Assembly: GCA_023266075.1 (NCBI GenBank)
Contig: JAHFRX010000069.1
Location: 1 to 7,540, forward strand
DNA length: 7,540 bases
Direction of reading: 5' to 3'
Source of the DNA: Legionellaceae bacterium
GTDB lineage: Bacteria; Pseudomonadota; Gammaproteobacteria; Legionellales; Legionellaceae
A program made the position numbers and the translations under genes. Positions 1-4,546 of the stretch are shown one piece after another. Position 1 is the first letter of the stretch, and every line of letters starts with the position of its first letter. Below the pieces are notes generated by a model that did not search any database, had not been told where the DNA came from, and saw only the letters and a program-made list of their open reading frames with translations.

Positions 1-2
1 TT

Positions 3-659
3 TATAAAGGCGAGCGATTTATTAAACCACTGAATGCGATGGTTTGGCGTGTCGCTGTTGTGGGCGATAAACATTGTTTGCGTGCGTTGGTTGATACTGC
101 ACAGGAGCATGTCATTTTGGATGAAATGGTGATGAAAGCATCTCTCAAAAAGGAGATCTCGCATGAAATTTTCTCATCATTTTATTGTGACGCGCTTAAA
201 GGAGGTTGTCGGTTTTCAAAAATGGTAGAGCCATCATTGTGGTACGGATCATTGACACAACAAGGTGCTTTTGAAGAGGCGTCATATTATTTAAAACAAT
301 TTTATCAAGATACGACAGCGACGTTTGGTTTGACTGAAATCATGCTCTCTACGTATCAATCTGTTGTATCAACACCTGAAGGTGTTGATTTAACGGCCTC
401 TCCATTTGATTTATATCAAGACAAAATTTCTTCAAAAGAAACGTATACCTATAGCCAGTCACTGGGTCAGGCGCTTAGAAAATCGGGGGTGTGTGCGGCT
501 TTGTATTATTCTGCGCGAACGACTGCATTGACAAAAAACATTGTTGTTTTTTCAGAGGCAGCGTGGAGTGGTGAGCATGAGCAATATGTTTTTAATCAAC
601 AATTTTGGAGTTGTATCGGAGGTGTTGCGTGCGTAGAAGTAAAATGTTTGGGTTTTTGA
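3..659 (+). CDS. RES-domain protein, probable NAD+-degrading toxin (5' partial)
   Basis: The reading frame is open from the window edge, so the true start lies upstream; the first in-frame ATG (39) is probably internal, because the preceding codons (KPLNAMVWR) fit the usual N-terminal strand of RES proteins. Counting from that ATG, the family's defining residues can be placed: Arg58 (CRFSK), Tyr69 (PSLWYGS), Glu80 (AFEEASYY) and Ser158 (LYYSAR), with the usual DLTASPFD and YSQSLGQALRKSGV segments between. RES proteins are typically toxins of Xre/DUF2384-RES toxin-antitoxin pairs that break down NAD+ by phosphorolysis or hydrolysis. An antitoxin would normally sit just upstream, outside the window. 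All four key residues are present, so the enzyme may be active. Its end overlaps the next gene by 31 bases. The family call is good; toxin activity is inferred. Confidence 0.8.
   Translation, partial: YKGERFIKPLNAMVWRVAVVGDKHCLRALVDTAQEHVILDEMVMKASLKKEISHEIFSSFYCDALKGGCRFSKMVEPSLWYGSLTQQGAFEEASYYLKQFYQDTTATFGLTEIMLSTYQSVVSTPEGVDLTASPFDLYQDKISSKETYTYSQSLGQALRKSGVCAALYYSARTTALTKNIVVFSEAAWSGEHEQYVFNQQFWSCIGGVACVEVKCLGF
368..389. repeat. Perfect 9-bp inverted repeat (hairpin) inside the RES gene
   Basis: ATCAACACC (368-376) and GGTGTTGAT (381-389) are exact reverse complements separated by the four-base loop TGAA. The hairpin lies within codons for VSTPEGVDL. No T-run follows, so it is not an intrinsic terminator. 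It may be a chance coding palindrome or an mRNA structure. Confidence 0.45.
618..622 (+). promoter_or_regulatory. Ribosome binding site that sets the cydP start
   Basis: GGAGG lies six bases before the GTG at 629, inside the end of the RES gene. It favours GTG 629 over the in-frame TTG at 605 (no site) and over the ATG at 644, which is too far away. Confidence 0.6.
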
Positions 660-823
660 AAAAGCACGATATACGGCGTGACATCACATTAACGCTTCTC
701 GTAAAGTTATGTTTACTCGTAACACTTTGGTACGTGTGTTTTAGTGGCCCACGCCACCAACATGATATTTATCAATTATTATTTGACTCGAGTCCCTCCT
801 CAACTTATCTTGTAACACAATAG
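629..823 (+). CDS. cydP: Small single-helix membrane protein, putative cytochrome bd accessory subunit CydP
   Basis: This 64-residue protein starts at a GTG chosen for its ribosome binding site. It has a basic N-terminus (MRRSKMFGFLKKHDIRRD), one hydrophobic helix at about residues 19-38 (ITLTLLVKLCLLVTLWYVCF), then a short polar tail after SGPRH. The pattern of basic head, 'DI.L.LLVKL.LL..LWY.CFSGP' helix and short tail, encoded just upstream of cydA, matches the small proteins annotated as putative cytochrome oxidase subunit CydP in proteobacteria. It is expected in the inner membrane with the N-terminus in the cytoplasm by the positive-inside rule. It overlaps the RES gene by 31 bases and is followed 29 bases later by cydA, which suggests translational coupling and one operon. 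Its role is inferred from position and topology; the identification is from family memory, not a search. Confidence 0.65.
   Translation: MRRSKMFGFLKKHDIRRDITLTLLVKLCLLVTLWYVCFSGPRHQHDIYQLLFDSSPSSTYLVTQ
783..811 (+). promoter_or_regulatory. Candidate sigma-70 promoter for cydA
   Basis: TTGACT (783-788, five of six consensus bases) is followed after 17 bases by TATCTT (806-811, four of six). The -35 box lies at the end of an AT-rich stretch from about 767. Transcription would begin near 818 and give a leader of about 35 bases before the cydA ATG. It lies within the end of cydP, so cydABX could be transcribed apart from the RES gene. This is judged by eye only. Confidence 0.3.
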
Positions 824-852
824 TTTTTCATTTATTTTTTGGGAATAACACT

Positions 853-2394
853 ATGATACCTGCTCATGAGGTTGTCGATTTATCGCGATTACAATTCGCA
901 CTGACCGCGCTCTATCACTTTTTATTTGTACCGTTAACGCTAGGCCTTTCTGTTTTACTCGCGATTATGGAAACCACGTATGTGATGACTGGGCAAGCTA
1001 TTTGGCAAAAGATGGTGAAATATTGGGGGACATTATTTGGTATTAATTTTGTTTTGGGCGTTGCAACAGGATTAACAATGGAGTTTCAGTTTGGAACGAA
1101 CTGGGCTTACTACTCCCATTATATTGGGGATATTTTCGGTGCGCCGCTTGCAATAGAGGGGTTGATGGCTTTCTTTTTAGAGGCAACGTTTGTCGGGCTA
1201 TTCTTTTTTGGTTGGCATAAATTAACACCGATGAAGCATTTGTGTTGTACGTGGTTGCTGGCTTTAGGAACAAATTTCTCTGCACTTTGGATACTCATTG
1301 CCAATGGCTGGATGCAAAATCCTGTGGGTGCGGTTTTTAATTATCATACGATGCGCATGGAAGTTGAAAATTTTTCAGAGGTTATTTTTAATCCTGTGGC
1401 GCAGGCTAAATTTGTACATACAATCAGCGCAGGTTATGTCACAGGCTCGGTGTTTGTGTTAGCAGTGAGTGCTTATTTTTTGCTTCGACACCGTAATAAA
1501 GCATTTGCTTTACGTTCTATGAGTGTTGCTGTTGCTTTTGGTTTGGCGTCATCGTTATCAGTTGCTGTGTTGGGTGATGAGAGTGGCTATTTGGCAAATC
1601 AAGATCAAAAGATGAAAATTGCAGCACTGGAGGGGATGTGGCATACAGAAAAAGCGCCGGCTAGTTTGACGTTATTCGGTCTTCCAAATGAAAAAACTGA
1701 AACCACCGATTATGCGATTAAATTACCTTTCCTTTTGGGTTTAATTGCGACACGAAGTATTAATGAGCCATTGTTGGGGATGAATGATTTGATTCTCCAG
1801 GGGAAAGAAAAAATACGAGAAGGTATTCTTGCCTATGCAGCATTGGATAAATTGCGTCAAAAACCGCATAATAAACGCGCACAAGCTGAATTTTCAGCGC
1901 ATCAAGACGCACTAGGGTATGGATTATTGTTGAAACGTTATACAGAGAAAGTAGTGGATGCAACAGAAGCGCAAATCGAGAAAGCAGCGCATGATTTGAA
2001 ACCGAAAGTAACGCCGCTGTTTTTTTCTTTTCGGGTGATGGTTGCCTGTGGATTTTGGTTTATTGCTTTATTCGTCATTGGATTTTATTTAAACATCAAG
2101 CAACGCCTCTACCATGCGCGTTGGTATTTGAAATGGGCACTAATATCACTACCGTTACCGTGGCTTGCTGCGGAGTTTGGGTGGGTGGTTGCAGAGTACG
2201 GTAGGCAGCCTTGGGTTGTTCAAGGAATTTTGCCAACGTTTATGGGTAGTTCATCTGTCAGTGTGACGCAGTTGATGACGTCACTAGCGGGATTTGTTAT
2301 TTTTTATACGGTACTTGCGATAATCGAAATCTATCTCATGGTGAAATATATTCGCTTAGGGCCTGAAGGTGTGCTTGAGCATACTGCAGCCTAG
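853..2394 (+). CDS. cydA: Cytochrome bd ubiquinol oxidase subunit I (CydA)
   Basis: CydA is the haem-bearing subunit of the inner-membrane bd oxidase; it oxidises quinol and reduces O2 to water. The 513-residue protein is close to the E. coli length (522) and similar throughout. The haem ligands are in place: His22 (ALYHFLF, E. coli His19), His189 (KFVHTIS, His186) and Met396 (FRVMVACG, Met393). Glu102 and Glu110 in EGLMAFFLEATFVG match the E. coli Glu99 and Glu107 near the di-haem site. The quinol-binding Q-loop begins at GDESGY (241-246) and keeps the Lys255/Glu260 pair (Lys252/Glu257). GWVVAEYGRQPW (443-454) is the family signature. The segment at about 260-385 makes this a long-Q-loop enzyme. 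The start is the ATG at 853, with a weak GGGAA site seven bases upstream. cydB follows after 21 bases. Confidence 0.98.
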   Translation: MIPAHEVVDLSRLQFALTALYHFLFVPLTLGLSVLLAIMETTYVMTGQAIWQKMVKYWGTLFGINFVLGVATGLTMEFQFGTNWAYYSHYIGDIFGAPLAIEGLMAFFLEATFVGLFFFGWHKLTPMKHLCCTWLLALGTNFSALWILIANGWMQNPVGAVFNYHTMRMEVENFSEVIFNPVAQAKFVHTISAGYVTGSVFVLAVSAYFLLRHRNKAFALRSMSVAVAFGLASSLSVAVLGDESGYLANQDQKMKIAALEGMWHTEKAPASLTLFGLPNEKTETTDYAIKLPFLLGLIATRSINEPLLGMNDLILQGKEKIREGILAYAALDKLRQKPHNKRAQAEFSAHQDALGYGLLLKRYTEKVVDATEAQIEKAAHDLKPKVTPLFFSFRVMVACGFWFIALFVIGFYLNIKQRLYHARWYLKWALISLPLPWLAAEFGWVVAEYGRQPWVVQGILPTFMGSSSVSVTQLMTSLAGFVIFYTVLAIIEIYLMVKYIRLGPEGVLEHTAA

Positions 2395-2415
2395 ACCGTT
2401 AAATTGGAGTGTCAT

Positions 2416-3552
2416 ATGTTTTTAGATTATGAAACATTACGTGTGATTTGGTGGGTATTACTCGGCGTTTTATTGATAGGCTTTGCAGTGATGGATGGCT
2501 TTGATTTAGGTGCGGCGATGTGGTTACCGTGGCTTGGAAAAACTGATGATGAGCGGCGAATGATGATTGCGAGTATCGCGCCGACATGGGAGGGGAACCA
2601 AGTATGGTTTATCCTGGGTGGGGGAGCAATTTTTGCCGCTTGGCCTACGTTATACGCGCTGTCTTTTTCTGGATTTTATACAGCGATGTTAGTGATTTTG
2701 TTGGCGCTTATCATTAGACCCGTTGGTTTTAAATATCGCTCCAAATTATCAGGGCATGCTTGGCGTAGCACGTGGGACATACTGTTATGTATCAGCGGGT
2801 TTGTGCCGGCACTCATCTTTGGTGTTGCGATAGGGAATACGCTCGAAGGCGTGCCATTTCACTTTGATGATGATTTGCGTGCATTTTACACCGGTAGTTT
2901 TCTCATGCTGCTGAATCCTTTTGCGCTACTTTGTGGTGTATTATCTGTATTGATGTTGGCGATGCATGGTGCTTTTTTCCTGCGTGTTAAATTATTGGGG
3001 AAACTCTATGAGCGTGCGACAGTGGCAGCACAATACACAGCAGTTCTTGTCGCCTGTGTCGTGCTTTTGGGTGGTGTATGGTTTTACGAGGGGATTGACG
3101 GATTTGTGCTGACCTCGGGTGCATTGCACGATGGCCCTTCAAATCCTTTGTATAAAACGGTAGTGAAAGAAGCGCACGCTTGGTTTACCAATTATGAGAA
3201 ATATCCAATGCTATGGCTTTTCCCTGGATTGAGTGCGTTTGCGCCATTTTTAGCGATTATTTTTAAAAAATGGGCGAAGTTTGCTTTTGTATGGAGTGCA
3301 GTGAGTGTTGCTTCAATTATTGCAATGGTTGGCGTGAGTATGTTTCCGTTTATTTTGCCATCATCAACACATCCCAGCCAAAGTTTGTTGGTGTGGGATA
3401 GTTCATCGAGTCAGTTGACGTTGTTGATGATGTTAGGTGCGACGTTACTTTTTTTGCCCATTATTTTAATGTATACCGCATGGGTATACCGTGTATTACG
3501 CGGAAAAATCACAGAAAAACGATTGATAGAAACCGAAGAAATGGGTTATTAG
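2416..3552 (+). CDS. cydB: Cytochrome bd ubiquinol oxidase subunit II (CydB)
   Basis: CydB pairs with CydA in the membrane and is needed for assembly and for the proton and oxygen paths to the haems. The protein has 378 residues (E. coli 379) and aligns from end to end. Recognisable segments are DYETLRVIWWVLLGVLLIGF at the N-terminus, Asp30 in MDGFDLG (E. coli Asp29), WEGNQVW at 58-64, where E. coli has Asp58 and this protein Glu59, SFSGFYTAM, LIIRPVGF, the GIDGF loop, and near the end FPFILPSS and SSSQLTL. Hydrophobic segments account for the expected eight or so membrane helices. ATG 2416 is chosen because GGAG at 2406-2409 sits six bases before it; the in-frame TTG at 2404 has no such site. 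The stop codon overlaps the ribosome binding site of cydX. Confidence 0.97.
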   Translation: MFLDYETLRVIWWVLLGVLLIGFAVMDGFDLGAAMWLPWLGKTDDERRMMIASIAPTWEGNQVWFILGGGAIFAAWPTLYALSFSGFYTAMLVILLALIIRPVGFKYRSKLSGHAWRSTWDILLCISGFVPALIFGVAIGNTLEGVPFHFDDDLRAFYTGSFLMLLNPFALLCGVLSVLMLAMHGAFFLRVKLLGKLYERATVAAQYTAVLVACVVLLGGVWFYEGIDGFVLTSGALHDGPSNPLYKTVVKEAHAWFTNYEKYPMLWLFPGLSAFAPFLAIIFKKWAKFAFVWSAVSVASIIAMVGVSMFPFILPSSTHPSQSLLVWDSSSSQLTLLMMLGATLLFLPIILMYTAWVYRVLRGKITEKRLIETEEMGY

Positions 3553-3556
3553 GAGG
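3551..3556 (+). promoter_or_regulatory. Strong ribosome binding site of cydX, overlapping the cydB stop
   Basis: AGGAGG shares two bases with the cydB TAG stop (3550-3552) and lies five bases before the cydX ATG at 3562. This supports a very short gene as truly translated and coupled to the end of cydB. Confidence 0.75.
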
Positions 3557-3561
3557 TTAGT

Positions 3562-3651
3562 ATGTGGTATTTTGCATGGATTTTGGGAACAGCATTAGCA
3601 TGCACGCTTGCTGTGATGAATGCGGTGTGGTTTGAACTTCGTGACGCATAA
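3562..3651 (+). CDS. cydX: Cytochrome bd oxidase small subunit CydX (29 aa)
   Basis: CydX is a single-helix subunit that binds CydA and stabilises the haem groups of bd oxidase. The first ten residues, MWYFAWILGT, are identical to E. coli CydX, followed by AxAC and a hydrophobic stretch to Glu25, the conserved glutamate of the family. The tail is short (LRDA), giving 29 residues against 37 in E. coli; the missing part is the poorly conserved C-terminus, so function should be kept. It has a consensus ribosome binding site, follows cydB by nine bases, and overlaps the next gene by 11 bases in another frame. Standard length cut-offs for gene finding would miss it. Confidence 0.95.
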   Translation: MWYFAWILGTALACTLAVMNAVWFELRDA

Positions 3652-4546
3652 TCACGCAAAACCTGCACATATACGTCAAGAGCGGGCGTTGAAAGGTGCA
3701 TTTTTACTGACATTGATATTTTGTTTTGTCGAGCTTTTTGGTGGCGTGTTGACCAAGAGCTTGGCATTGATTTCAGATGCGGCACATATGTTTACCGATG
3801 TGACGGCATTAGCGATTTCGTATGCTGCGATTAAAATTAGCCAAAAAAAAGCCGATCACCTGAGAACTTTTGGTTATTATCGATTTGAAATACTCGCAGC
3901 AGTAGTGAATGCCATTTTACTTTTTGGAGTTGCGTTTTATATTGCTTTCGAAGCTTATCGACGTATGAGTGCGCCGGCGCATATTCAATCAACGATGATG
4001 CTTGTCATTGCTTTTTTGGGGCTTATTGTAAATCTGTTATCGATGCGCTTATTACACAGAGAGCAGCATGATAGTATGAATCTTAAAAGTGCTTATCTTG
4101 AGGTTTGGAGTGATGCGCTAGGCTCTATTGGCGTGATAATTAGTGCACTGCTGATCCAATGGTTACAATGGTATTGGGCGGATTCTCTCATAGCGATACT
4201 GATCGCAGTTTGGATTTTACCACGCACGTGGAACTTATTAAAAGCGAGTATTCATATTTTGCTTGAGGGTGTGCCTGAGCGTATTGATTTGCATCAATTG
4301 CAGCAAGCACTTTTACAGACTGAAGGCGTTATTGAGATACATGAGTTGCATGTCTGGGCGATTAATCATGATAAAATCAGTCTAACAGCGCATGTGGTAA
4401 TAGAGAAAGCGTATAACGCCGAACAGATGATAGCATTATTAAATGAGATGTTATTTAAAGAGTACGCTATTTTGCATACGACATTGCAGTTAGAATATCT
4501 ACATTGTGAGCAATCTTTGAAATGTCATTTTAATGAGGGACGATGA
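3641..4546 (+). CDS. Cation diffusion facilitator (CDF) transporter, CzcD/ZitB type, probable Zn2+ export
   Basis: The 301-residue protein has the CDF fold: a His-containing N-terminus (MTHNHAKPAH), six predicted membrane helices (about 18-37, 41-63, 84-107, 116-137, 151-172, 176-193) and a cytoplasmic domain from about 200 (LLEGVP, then the HELHVWAI motif). CDF proteins exchange Zn2+, Co2+, Cd2+ or Fe2+ for protons. The helix-2 part of the metal site is intact: His49 and Asp53 in SDAAHMFTD. In helix 5 Asp158 is kept, but the His usual in CzcD/ZitB is Glu154 (YLEVWSDALGS), which may change metal preference. The GTG at 3641 is preferred because it gives a normal CDF N-terminus; ATG 3620 is possible. 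No ribosome binding site is visible, so translation probably depends on coupling with cydX, which it overlaps by 11 bases. Its last 22 bases overlap the convergent downstream gene. Confidence 0.9.
   Translation: MTHNHAKPAHIRQERALKGAFLLTLIFCFVELFGGVLTKSLALISDAAHMFTDVTALAISYAAIKISQKKADHLRTFGYYRFEILAAVVNAILLFGVAFYIAFEAYRRMSAPAHIQSTMMLVIAFLGLIVNLLSMRLLHREQHDSMNLKSAYLEVWSDALGSIGVIISALLIQWLQWYWADSLIAILIAVWILPRTWNLLKASIHILLEGVPERIDLHQLQQALLQTEGVIEIHELHVWAINHDKISLTAHVVIEKAYNAEQMIALLNEMLFKEYAILHTTLQLEYLHCEQSLKCHFNEGR

Noticed and set aside
198..224. Shine-Dalgarno-like AAAGGAGG followed by an ATG at 222 inside the RES gene
   Set aside because: The spacing is far too long and starting there would remove the catalytic Arg, so it is a chance match.
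533..552. AT-only inverted repeat AAAAAACA-TTGT-TGTTTTTT in the RES gene
   Set aside because: The stem is nearly all A-T, unstable and in mid-gene, so it is not a credible terminator.
586..599. Possible FNR-like site (ATGTT-TTTA-ATCAA) upstream of cydP
   Set aside because: It matches eight of ten consensus positions, but no promoter lies at a suitable distance and the region is coding, so the evidence is too weak.
744..757. Short hairpin GTGGC-CCAC-GCCAC in cydP
   Set aside because: A five-base stem inside coding sequence with no T-run is expected by chance.
1043..1304. Two overlapping minus-strand open frames within cydA
   Set aside because: They lie wholly opposite a strongly conserved cydA region, show no family features, and are explained as shadows.
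2399..2587. Minus-strand open frame opposite the start of cydB
   Set aside because: It has no ribosome site or recognisable protein, and the plus strand is certain cydB.
3549..3785. Minus-strand open frame across cydX and the start of the CDF gene
   Set aside because: It is opposite two confident genes and has no protein features.
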